From assembly GCF_014698735.1 (NCBI RefSeq), contig NZ_JACJTQ010000010.1, forward strand, positions 62,001 to 126,000: a DNA stretch of 64,000 bases. Direction: 5' to 3'. Both the position numbers and the translations under genes were made by a program. The notes under the pieces were generated by a model. The model had not been told where the DNA came from, ran no database searches, and saw nothing but the letters and a program-made list of their open reading frames with translations. Below, piece after piece: positions 41,627 through 49,701 of this stretch (positions are counted from its first letter, which is position 1; each line of letters starts with the position of its first letter). The DNA is from Anabaena catenula FACHB-362 (lineage in GTDB: Bacteria > Cyanobacteriota > Cyanobacteriia > Cyanobacteriales > Nostocaceae).

Positions 41627-42718
41627 ATGATTAAAAACGATATTGAAGAATCTGATATCGCAATTGAAACAGAACAAAAAGACCCAATTGCCTTTTTCAA
41701 TTCAATTTATGAACTATACGAAAAAGCCGAAGCATCTGTGGGGGGTGCGGTTAATCGGTTTTATGATATTGGTGGATTTAAAATTCAGTTAAGATTTGCC
41801 GGTTCGGCTTTAATTCCTTATCAAACTCCGGCTTTAGGACATTTGGAAATAGAACCAGTTCCCCATCCTGATTTAACAATTTGTTTGTGGGATAGTACTT
41901 CAACCAATACTATTATGCCTCCTCCTCCTTGGAGAAGAATTGATCATCATCCTAAGCGCGGGGAAATTCACGGATTTAATACTGATCGCATTCATACGAG
42001 TTTTCAATGGGGTGCATTTGCATTAAGTCTGTTAGATAGCGATCGCAATTTAGGCATCTATTGGGTAGATACAACTGAACAAATTCCCTATTGGGAAACC
42101 GGTTCACCCCTACGAACCATTTTTAACGTCTGGATGAGTAAACGGGGAATACAACTGGTTCATGCTGGTGCTGTCGGACTCTCTAGCGGTGGTGTGTTGC
42201 TAGTAGGAAAAGGAGGTTCAGGAAAGTCAACAACAGCTTTAACTTGTATTAATTCAGAGCTTTTTTATGCCAGCGACGATTATAGTTTAATTACCTGTGA
42301 ACCTAAGCCAACGGTATTTAGTATCTACAACACAGGCAAAAAAAATGCCGATGATGTGAACAGATTACCATTTTTGGCTGAAGCTATCAGTAATAGCGAT
42401 CGCTTGGATTCAGAAAAAGCCGTTTATTTTATTAACGAGCATTTTTCAGAGAAAATATTGAAAAGTTGTCCCATTCGTGCAGTTTTGGTTCCGCGCATTA
42501 CGGGAAAAACAGATACTTTCTTAACACCTACTTCTGCTGCTGCTGCTTTAGCTTCACTTGTACCGAGTACGATGATTCAATTACCAGGTGCAGGGAAAGA
42601 AGCTTGTCAAATAATGATGCAAGTCTTGAAACAAGTTCCTTGTTATTATTTAGAACTTGGTACAGATTTAGAGCAAATTCCTCAAGTGATTTTTAAGCTT
42701 TTATCTGAAAATAATTGA
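41627..42718 (+). CDS. HprK-like kinase
   Basis: A 363-residue protein with a C-terminal P-loop kinase domain of the HPr kinase/phosphorylase type. H179-A-G-A-V-G precedes the Walker A motif VGKGGSGKST (about 193-202) and the D217-D218 pair (YASDDYSLI), the metal- and phosphate-handling residues in HprK. The N-terminal ~160 residues have no recognised domain. HPr itself is not encoded nearby. Similar kinases phosphorylate the C-terminal Ser of lasso peptides or belong to PqqD-linked systems. Here a peptide or glycan substrate of the same block is the likely target. Overlaps the next gene by one base. Confidence 0.85.
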   Translation: MIKNDIEESDIAIETEQKDPIAFFNSIYELYEKAEASVGGAVNRFYDIGGFKIQLRFAGSALIPYQTPALGHLEIEPVPHPDLTICLWDSTSTNTIMPPPPWRRIDHHPKRGEIHGFNTDRIHTSFQWGAFALSLLDSDRNLGIYWVDTTEQIPYWETGSPLRTIFNVWMSKRGIQLVHAGAVGLSSGGVLLVGKGGSGKSTTALTCINSELFYASDDYSLITCEPKPTVFSIYNTGKKNADDVNRLPFLAEAISNSDRLDSEKAVYFINEHFSEKILKSCPIRAVLVPRITGKTDTFLTPTSAAAALASLVPSTMIQLPGAGKEACQIMMQVLKQVPCYYLELGTDLEQIPQVIFKLLSENN

Positions 42719-44109
42719 TGCTAAATCCAAAGCAATTCAACAACACATCCGCAGACTTACAATTAAAATTGTCCCATGTGTGGCAATTAAAGGGAAATCT
42801 AGAAAGAGCATTTATTGGTTATCAAGAAGTTTTACGTCTCTATCCAGATTACATACCAGCGTATACACATTTAGGTAATTTGAGGATTAAAGAAGGACGT
42901 ATTGATGAGGCATTTGAGTATTACAATCAAGCCTTAGCCATAGATCCAGAAGCAGTTGATTTATCTCACTACTATGCCTATCTTGGAATAATTGTCCAAA
43001 ATTCTCAAGAGTCTTTGCCAGAACAGGAATCAGAAGAGATTCCAGAAAATCCTGTCGGCAAAATTAATTTATATCATCAAAAAACTTTTCCCTTCCATCG
43101 CAGTGGTTGGAACTTTGCTATAAATGCTTTAAAACCTTTGCATAACAGTCAAGGAATCCTATTTGACGGATTTCTAGAAAATGCTTTTTGTTGGCAACAT
43201 CAACAGGAAGGATTCAGACCCGCGAGAATTTTAGAAAAAATGAAACAAGATGGATTATTTTCCCAATTAGCAACCTCTGAAGAAAGAGGAATTACTCCTT
43301 ATTATCAACCGTGGGTTGGTTTTCTCCATAATCCTCCAGAAATGCCAGTTTGGTTTAATAATCAAGACTCACCTCAAAAAATATTAGCTAAAGAAATTTG
43401 GAAAAAAAGTATTAATTCCTGTGTAGGATTATTTGCTTTATCTGAGTACCAAGCTCAATGGTTGAGAGAGCAAACAGGTAAACCAGTTTCGACTTTAATT
43501 CATCCCACAGAAATATCTGAAACTCAGTTTGATTTTGATAAATTTATCAATAATTCTCAAAAAAAGATTGTTCAGATTGGTTGGTGGTTGCGAAAACTAA
43601 ATGCAATTTACCAATTACCTCTTGCTCAAGATAACCCTTTAAACTATGAAAAAATAAAACTCACTCCTATCTTTTTTGAAAGAGCCAGTGAATATCTCCA
43701 AAACCTCACCAAAAAGGAAAGAAATGTAACTCAATTAGAAATAGAGGATAAATTTTTCCAAAATACTAAAGAAATACAGCATTTAGCAAACCAAGACTAT
43801 GATAAATTACTGTCTGAAAATATAGCGTTTGTAGATTTATATGATTCAAGTGCTAATAATGCTGTCATCGAATATATTGCCAGAGCAACACCACTTTTAA
43901 TTAATCCTTTACCTGCTGTTGTAGAATATTTGGGTCAGGATTATCCCATGTACTTTAGTAATTTGTCAGAAGCGGCTGCAAAAGCTTTAGATACTTCCTT
44001 AATTTTAGATACACATGAATATCTCAAGCATTGTGAGACGAGGAAAAAACTTTATGCTGAGTATTTTTTAAAAAGTTTTGAAGAGAGTGAAGTTTATCAA
44101 TTAATTTAG
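42718..44109 (+). CDS. TPR-containing glycosyltransferase-like protein
   Basis: A 463-residue protein. Residues about 10-95 hold two to three tetratricopeptide repeats (GNLERAFIGYQEVLRLYPDY, then GRIDEAFEYYNQALAIDPEA). The rest resembles a GT4-like glycosyltransferase: PWVGFLHNPPEMPVWFN, GLFALSEYQAQWLREQTGKP, and a C-terminal YDSSANNAVIEYIARATPLL segment at the usual nucleotide-sugar site. The ATG at 42718 overlaps the preceding TGA (TGATG) and is preferred over a TTG at 42715. Translational coupling with the kinase gene suggests a shared pathway. Confidence 0.72.
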   Translation: MLNPKQFNNTSADLQLKLSHVWQLKGNLERAFIGYQEVLRLYPDYIPAYTHLGNLRIKEGRIDEAFEYYNQALAIDPEAVDLSHYYAYLGIIVQNSQESLPEQESEEIPENPVGKINLYHQKTFPFHRSGWNFAINALKPLHNSQGILFDGFLENAFCWQHQQEGFRPARILEKMKQDGLFSQLATSEERGITPYYQPWVGFLHNPPEMPVWFNNQDSPQKILAKEIWKKSINSCVGLFALSEYQAQWLREQTGKPVSTLIHPTEISETQFDFDKFINNSQKKIVQIGWWLRKLNAIYQLPLAQDNPLNYEKIKLTPIFFERASEYLQNLTKKERNVTQLEIEDKFFQNTKEIQHLANQDYDKLLSENIAFVDLYDSSANNAVIEYIARATPLLINPLPAVVEYLGQDYPMYFSNLSEAAAKALDTSLILDTHEYLKHCETRKKLYAEYFLKSFEESEVYQLI

Positions 44110-44121
44110 GTAAATGAACAG

Positions 44122-44889
44122 ATGAAAAATCAGCTTTTGGTAAGTGTAATTATTCCAGTTTATAACGGAGAAAAATATCTAGCTGAAGCCATTGAAAATG
44201 TCAAAAATCAGCATTATCAACCATTAGAAATTATTGTCATTGATGATGGTTCGACAGATAAAACTGCGGAAATAGCAGCCGAACTCAAAGATAATATTCG
44301 CTATATATATCAAAAAAACAGTGGCCCAGCATCTGCTCGAAACCGTGGCATAAAGATAGCAAAGGGTGATGTAATTGCTTTTTTAGACGTTGATGATATT
44401 TGGTCAGAGGATAAATTAGATGTGCAAGCCAATTACTTAGCCAGTAATACATCAATAGAGATTGTACAAGGATTAATTCAACAGATGAAATTATCTGCAC
44501 TGACAGCAGGCAATCAACATATCTTTGAGCCGCTCTATAAACCTTACCACTATATTAATTTAGGCAGTGCAATTTACCGAAAATCAGTATTTGATAAAAT
44601 TGGCTTGTTTGACGAAACACTCAAATATGCTGAAGATTTAGATTGGTTTATCAGAGCTTGGGAAAATGGCATAACAAAGGTAGCTTTAGATCAAGTAAGC
44701 CTGTTTTATCGCAAGCATAAAGATAATATGACTGACGGTAAAAACTTAGTTCAACTTGGCTTTGTGAGAATTTTTAAGCGACATTTAGATAGAGCGAGAA
44801 ATAAAGATAATTCTCAAATTGATGTATTAGCTAATGTACCAATTCATGAATATCTTGGTATTCCTCCAGACAATCCTAAAATATTGTAA
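44122..44889 (+). CDS. Family 2 glycosyltransferase, copy 1
   Basis: A 255-residue GT-A-fold enzyme. It has VSVIIPVYNGEKYLAEAIEN, then EIIVIDDGSTDKTAEIA, ARNRGIKIAKGDVIAFLDVDD (the DxD-like divalent-metal motif, here D-V-D-D), and the later ED residues (YAEDLDWFIRAWENG) of the acceptor side. The sugar donor and acceptor are unknown. It starts 12 bases after the TPR protein and is the first of three tandem GT2 genes. Confidence 0.9.
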   Translation: MKNQLLVSVIIPVYNGEKYLAEAIENVKNQHYQPLEIIVIDDGSTDKTAEIAAELKDNIRYIYQKNSGPASARNRGIKIAKGDVIAFLDVDDIWSEDKLDVQANYLASNTSIEIVQGLIQQMKLSALTAGNQHIFEPLYKPYHYINLGSAIYRKSVFDKIGLFDETLKYAEDLDWFIRAWENGITKVALDQVSLFYRKHKDNMTDGKNLVQLGFVRIFKRHLDRARNKDNSQIDVLANVPIHEYLGIPPDNPKIL

Positions 44890-44922
44890 TGAAACAACAA
44901 AACCACGAGTATCAATATAAAA

Positions 44923-45633
44923 ATGAGCAAATTTATGACTACAAATAAACCTTTAGTTTCTGTAATTATTCCAGTTTATAATGGCGAACGCTACTTGTCA
45001 GAAGCAGTACAAAGTGTCCTGAAGCAAACCTATGAACCTGTAGAAATAATTGTAGTAGATGATGGTTCAACAGATAGTACGGCAGAAATTGCACAATCTT
45101 ACCAAGATATTCGCTATGTCTATCAACATAATCAAGGTAACGGAACGGCCAAAAATACTGGAATCTCAGTTGCTAAAGGCGAGTTAATTGCCTTTTTAGA
45201 TGCAGATGATTTATGGACATCTAATAAACTGAATATACAAGTTAATGATCTGCTAGAAAATCCCCACATTGATTGCTGCATTTGTAAAATGCATACATTC
45301 TTAGAGCCGGGAATAGAGTGGCCAACCTGGGTCAAAAAAGACCAAATCGAATCGGATGTTACAGCTTATTTACCTAGTGCATTAATAGTTCGTAAGACTA
45401 TTTTTGAAAGGATCGGTAATTTCGATCCCCGCTATAGACGTGCTAATGATTCTGATTGGTTTTTTCGTGCGAAGGATGCGGGTTTTTTGATGAAGATAAT
45501 ACCTGAAGTCCTTCTTTATCGGCGTATTCACAGATATAATATATCCCAAGAAACAGGCGAAATGAATTTAGAACTAATGAAAATTTTAAGTGCATCAATT
45601 GAGCGTAAACGCCAGCAAAAATCGTCAAAATAA
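44923..45633 (+). CDS. Family 2 glycosyltransferase, copy 2
   Basis: A 236-residue GT2 paralogue. It has VSVIIPVYNGERYLSEAVQS, EIIVVDDGSTDSTAEIA, and the metal motif FLDADD. The catalytic region NDSDWFFRAKDAG is present. The N-terminal MSKFM may be an artefact; MTTNKPLVSV from the second Met (44935) is an alternative start. It is clearly related to its neighbours and probably arose by tandem duplication. Confidence 0.9.
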   Translation: MSKFMTTNKPLVSVIIPVYNGERYLSEAVQSVLKQTYEPVEIIVVDDGSTDSTAEIAQSYQDIRYVYQHNQGNGTAKNTGISVAKGELIAFLDADDLWTSNKLNIQVNDLLENPHIDCCICKMHTFLEPGIEWPTWVKKDQIESDVTAYLPSALIVRKTIFERIGNFDPRYRRANDSDWFFRAKDAGFLMKIIPEVLLYRRIHRYNISQETGEMNLELMKILSASIERKRQQKSSK

Positions 45634-45653
45634 AAGCTTAGGAGCAAAAGTTA

Positions 45654-46346
45654 ATGGCAAACAATAATCCTTTACTCAGCGTTATTATTCCAGTTTATAA
45701 CTGCGAAAAGTATCTAGCCCAAGCCATCGAAAGTGTACTAGCTCAAACCTATCAGCCCCTAGAAATTATCGTCATAGATGATGGTTCAACTGATGCTAGT
45801 GCAGAAATAGCCAAGGGATTTGGTTCTGTAGTGCAGTATTGTTGTCAAGCCAACAGTGGTACTGCGGCGGCTCGTAATCGCGGAATAGAATTAGCCAAAG
45901 GTGATTTTTTTGCTTTCCTTGATGCAGATGACTTTTGGGTAAAAGATAAATTAACCCTACAAATGGCAGCATTTATAAATAACCCCAATCTTGATGTTAT
46001 ATTTGGACAGGTTGAACAGTTTATTAGTCCAGAATTGCCAGAAAATCTCAAAGCCAAATTACACGTTCCTAATCAATTAATGCCGGGGCATATTCCTTCC
46101 GCATTGTTGATAAAACGGGAGTCTTTTTTTCAGGTTGGCTTATTTGAAACTCATTGGAAATTAGCCGAATTCGCTAGTTGGCAAGTGCGTCTAACAGAGC
46201 TAGGACTCCAAACAATGATGTTACCCGACTTAGTAGCCAAGCGAAGAATACATGAAGCTAATAAAGGAATTCAGCAAAAACAATATCAAACTGAATATAT
46301 TCAGATTCTCAAAGCATCATTAGATCGCCGTCGTGCTAAAGGTTAG
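45654..46346 (+). CDS. Family 2 glycosyltransferase, copy 3
   Basis: A 230-residue GT2 protein. LSVIIPVYNCEKYLAQAIES, EIIVIDDGSTDASAEIA and FLDADDFW are intact. The C-terminal half differs most: where copies 1 and 2 have the acidic ExDW/NDSDW acceptor-site motif, it has WKLAEFASWQVRLTELG. The general base there is therefore not obvious, and activity or acceptor may differ. Preceded by AGGAG at 45640, about 9 bases from the ATG. Confidence 0.88.
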   Translation: MANNNPLLSVIIPVYNCEKYLAQAIESVLAQTYQPLEIIVIDDGSTDASAEIAKGFGSVVQYCCQANSGTAAARNRGIELAKGDFFAFLDADDFWVKDKLTLQMAAFINNPNLDVIFGQVEQFISPELPENLKAKLHVPNQLMPGHIPSALLIKRESFFQVGLFETHWKLAEFASWQVRLTELGLQTMMLPDLVAKRRIHEANKGIQQKQYQTEYIQILKASLDRRRAKG

Positions 46347-46379
46347 GATATTCAATTTAATGGCGTATAATTCATAGAT

Positions 46380-47279
46380 ATGAACTTAAAGACTCGGCTA
46401 AACAACATTAAAACTCGTTTCAAAGCCGCATCTAAAGCCTTCCTCGATCCGATATCTACTCTCAGTCCAAAAGTTTTTGTCAAAACAGTAGAGCCTTCAG
46501 TAGTTTTAGATAATCAACTTTTAGCTGGGAAAAATGTCCTGATTACTGGAGCAGCAAAAAATATTGGCAGAAGTATCGCTATTGAAATGGCTAAACAAGG
46601 TGCAAATATTTTCTTCACAGATATTATTGAAGAAGGATGTTTAAACTTAGAAAAAGAATTAAATACTTATCCAGTTAAGGTAAGAGGCTTTGTTTCAGAC
46701 ATATCAAAACCTGAAGATATGAATTATTTATATAGCATTTTGGAGGAAAACAAAATTATAATTGATATTCTTGTCAATAATGTAGCCATTCAATTTGAAA
46801 CAGTTGGTATAAATAATTTAGAGTTAGGAGAATGGCAAAAAACTTTTCAAACCAATGTCTTTGGTCCCATGTACCTCACCAAACTTATCTCTAAAATGAT
46901 GGTGAGTAATTCTATTCAGGGTTCTATTATTTTTATGACTTCTATACACCAAGAAACAGTTGTGTGTTGGCCTAGTTATAGTTCTTCAAAAGCAGCATTA
47001 GGCATGATTATCAAAGAATTAGCAGTAGATTTAGCCTCTTATGGGATAAGAGTCAATGGAATTGCTCCCAGTTGGGTAGCAGAAGATGAGCAAAAACAAT
47101 CATTGAGTATTGAGTATAGCCTGTTGCATGGTTGTTCTATCTCTCCTTGTTATATCGGCAGAGCGGCTGTTTATCTAGCCTCTGATTACTTTTCAAAATT
47201 CACGACGGGAACAGTTCTTAAAATTGATGGTGGCACAACATTATATAATTATCGTGTTGCTCAACATCCACCTCAATAA
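46380..47279 (+). CDS. Short-chain dehydrogenase/reductase
   Basis: A 299-residue classical SDR. An N-terminal ~45-residue extension precedes the cofactor motif VLITGAAKNIGRSIAIEMAK (TGxxxxIG). NNVAI (NNAG-like) and Ser in FMTSIHQ come next, then the catalytic YSSSK (Y-x3-K) and the C-terminal GTVLKIDGG. It would oxidise or reduce a hydroxyl/keto group of a sugar or small molecule with NAD(P)H. Its place between glycosyltransferases and a lactonase suggests work on the sugar or precursor made by this block. Confidence 0.88.
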   Translation: MNLKTRLNNIKTRFKAASKAFLDPISTLSPKVFVKTVEPSVVLDNQLLAGKNVLITGAAKNIGRSIAIEMAKQGANIFFTDIIEEGCLNLEKELNTYPVKVRGFVSDISKPEDMNYLYSILEENKIIIDILVNNVAIQFETVGINNLELGEWQKTFQTNVFGPMYLTKLISKMMVSNSIQGSIIFMTSIHQETVVCWPSYSSSKAALGMIIKELAVDLASYGIRVNGIAPSWVAEDEQKQSLSIEYSLLHGCSISPCYIGRAAVYLASDYFSKFTTGTVLKIDGGTTLYNYRVAQHPPQ

Positions 47280-47312
47280 AAAAATACCATTTATTTTATT
47301 TTCATAAAGATA

Positions 47313-48257
47313 ATGTTTCGTATCACTAAATGGGTCAATAAACAAATAAAACGAATAAGCTCAATTTTTCCCAAAAAATTAGCATCAGGTAGATTAGAGG
47401 CAAAATCTTTAAATTTTAAAACCCTTTTTCCTAAAAATGCGAAAATTGAGCGCGTAGCAACAGGATTTCAATTTACAGAAGGACCTCTTTGGTTTGCTGA
47501 AGAAAATTATCTGCTATTTAGCGATATTCCTGCCAATAAAATATATAAGCTTACCCCTAATTGTGAATTAACAATCTTTAGAGAACCTAGCCACAATTCC
47601 AACGGTTTGACTAAAGATAAACAAGGACGATTAATTGCTTGTGAACACAGCACACGTCAAGTTACTCGCACAGAAAAGGATGGTTCAATTACAGTTTTAG
47701 CTGATATATTTAAAGGAAAAAAACTCAATAGTCCTAATGATATTGTTGTCAAAAGTGACGGTTCTATTTATTTTACAGATCCCCCTTATGGCATTAAATC
47801 TGAACAACAAGAACAACCGATTCAAGGAGTATATAGAATCTCACCAGATAGCAAAGAAATTATTGTCGTAGCTGATGATTTTATCAAACCAAATGGTTTA
47901 GCATTTTCACCAGATGAAAAAAAGCTATATATAGATGATTCTGAACGTCGTCATATCCGAGTTTTTGATGTTCAACCTGATGGAAAACTTAGCAATGGAA
48001 GCATTTTTTATGATATGAAAGTCGAAAAACCTGGTTTACCAGATGGAATGAAAGTAGACACACAAGGAAATATCTACTGTACTGGTGGTGGTGGAGTTTG
48101 GGTTTTTGATTCAGAAGGAAATCATTTAGGAACAATTGTCACTCCAGAAGTACCAGCAAATTGTGCTTGGGGAGATGAAGATTACCAAAGTCTTTATATC
48201 ACCGCCTCTACCTCTGTGTACAAAATTAGAGTTAATATTCCAGGGATAAAAATATGA
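47313..48257 (+). CDS. SMP-30/gluconolactonase family protein
   Basis: A 314-residue six-bladed beta-propeller hydrolase-like protein. Metal-ligand type residues are E in FQFTEGPLWFAEE, N in HNSNGLTKDKQG and SPNDIVVKSDGSIYFTDPPY, and D in PGLPDGMKVD. Members hydrolyse sugar lactones such as gluconolactone. No typical signal peptide (the N-terminus MFRITKWVNKQIKRI is basic/amphipathic), so it is probably cytoplasmic. It overlaps the second nucleotidyltransferase-like gene by four bases (ATGA), so the two are translationally coupled. Confidence 0.88.
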   Translation: MFRITKWVNKQIKRISSIFPKKLASGRLEAKSLNFKTLFPKNAKIERVATGFQFTEGPLWFAEENYLLFSDIPANKIYKLTPNCELTIFREPSHNSNGLTKDKQGRLIACEHSTRQVTRTEKDGSITVLADIFKGKKLNSPNDIVVKSDGSIYFTDPPYGIKSEQQEQPIQGVYRISPDSKEIIVVADDFIKPNGLAFSPDEKKLYIDDSERRHIRVFDVQPDGKLSNGSIFYDMKVEKPGLPDGMKVDTQGNIYCTGGGGVWVFDSEGNHLGTIVTPEVPANCAWGDEDYQSLYITASTSVYKIRVNIPGIKI

Positions 48258-49381
48258 TTATGAATAACCAAGGAAATTCTGGACTTTCTAACGAGAAGAA
48301 ATTGCTTTTGCAAGCAGCATTATTATCAGATCAAACGGGATTAAATTCCTGGCAACAATGGAGAGATAACGTTGATATTGAGAATTTAGATAATGAATCT
48401 TATCATTTATTGCCTTTACTTTATCGCAATTTATCTGCAAATGAAGTGATAGATGTGCATATAGGAAGACTCAAGGGAGTTTATCGCCGCACTTGGGTAG
48501 AAAACCAAGTACTATTTCAAGCCATTGCCCCCATTTTCCAGTCTTTTCAAGAAAAGGGTATTAAAACTCTATTACTTAAAGATGCAGCTTTAAATCTCCA
48601 TTATTACCGCGATAATGGATTACGCATGATGCCTAATTTAGAAATTTTAATTCATCCCTCAGATGTTTTAATGGGGATTAATTTATTGCAAAATATTGGT
48701 TGGAAAGAGATAGGAAAAATACCTCAAGACATTCTACCATTTTCCCAAGCAATGGGATTTAAAAACAGTTCTAATCAATTTGTTATTCTGCGCTGGCATT
48801 TATTCGCAGATGGGTTTACAGAAAAAGCCGAAAATGATTTTTGGGTAAATACAATAATTACTAAATTGGGTGAATTAGAACTACATATTTTGAATCCAAC
48901 AAATCAGTTATTGTATATTTGTGGAGCTTTTAAAAATCAGCTTATGTCAAGTAGCAAGCTAGCTGATGCTACAATTATTATTAATACGTCAGAGAATCAA
49001 ATTGACTGGAAGCAATTAATTATAAAAGCTCAAAAATACCGCTTGATTTGGGCGCTGAAAAATATGACCACTGCTTTACAGGAAATTTTAAATATTCCTA
49101 TACCATCTTCAATTTGCACAGAGATAACCAATTTACAAATCTCTAGCTTTGAATACCGTGAATATCAGATTCTGACCAAGGAAAATAATAGCGTATTAGA
49201 TAGGCTAAATCTGAGATATTACCAATATGCAAGAATGATAACTGATAACAATGGGAAATTAAATTTTTTAGGATTTACTCAGTATCTACAATATCTTTGG
49301 GGTTTAGAAAATTTATGGCAAGTTCCATACCATGCAACAATTAAGGGCATAAAAAGGCTAGTACCGCTTTCTAGGAATTAA
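48254..49381 (+). CDS. NTP_transf_5-family protein, copy 2 (catalytic motif altered)
   Basis: A 375-residue paralogue of the protein at 39621-40856. In the core LLLKDAALNLHYYRDNGLRM then MPNLEILIHP, the usual K-G is K109-D110 and the metal-binding D-x-D is N128-L-E130. The catalytic acidic pair is therefore not conserved, and it may be a pseudoenzyme or a substrate-binding partner of copy 1. The final codons and stop are read from an AATTAAAA heptamer repeat. Confidence 0.78.
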   Translation: MIMNNQGNSGLSNEKKLLLQAALLSDQTGLNSWQQWRDNVDIENLDNESYHLLPLLYRNLSANEVIDVHIGRLKGVYRRTWVENQVLFQAIAPIFQSFQEKGIKTLLLKDAALNLHYYRDNGLRMMPNLEILIHPSDVLMGINLLQNIGWKEIGKIPQDILPFSQAMGFKNSSNQFVILRWHLFADGFTEKAENDFWVNTIITKLGELELHILNPTNQLLYICGAFKNQLMSSSKLADATIIINTSENQIDWKQLIIKAQKYRLIWALKNMTTALQEILNIPIPSSICTEITNLQISSFEYREYQILTKENNSVLDRLNLRYYQYARMITDNNGKLNFLGFTQYLQYLWGLENLWQVPYHATIKGIKRLVPLSRN

Positions 49382-49701
49382 AAATTAAAAATTAAAAAAG
49401 CAGATTATACAAGCTGTTTAATAATTTGGAATTGTTATAGAGTTTCCTAATCACAGGAGGTTCATCATAGTCCCCTCCTTGCTTGCGTGGGGGTAGAGTT
49501 TTTGTACCTCAGTCAACCGAGAACCGCTATAGTTATTTTATATCAAATCACTTAATTAAAGCTACAAATGAATCTCCTCGTCCGTCCATTTTTATCAACC
49601 TTAAAGAAAGTGAAACGGTATTAGCCGCGCTACACAGGTACAAAAAGGCTGAAGGATAAAATAAACTGGTATATTCAACCTTTTTGTAATTTGTCATATA
49701 T
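49382..49701. other. Intergenic region between convergent genes
   Basis: 320 bases. It starts with an ATTAAAA heptamer tract that includes the preceding stop codon. GGAGG/CCTCC fold-back near 49457-49478. ACAAAAAGG (49637-49645) is mirrored by CCTTTTTGT (49679-49687), a long-loop hairpin just before the pixL stop that could terminate both genes. No gene was seen. Confidence 0.45.

Noticed and set aside
39621-49381. Classical lasso peptide cluster
   Set aside because: No asparagine-synthetase-like cyclase (C), no transglutaminase-like leader protease (B2) and no separate precursor gene are present; only the RRE, kinase and NTP_transf_5 parts resemble it.
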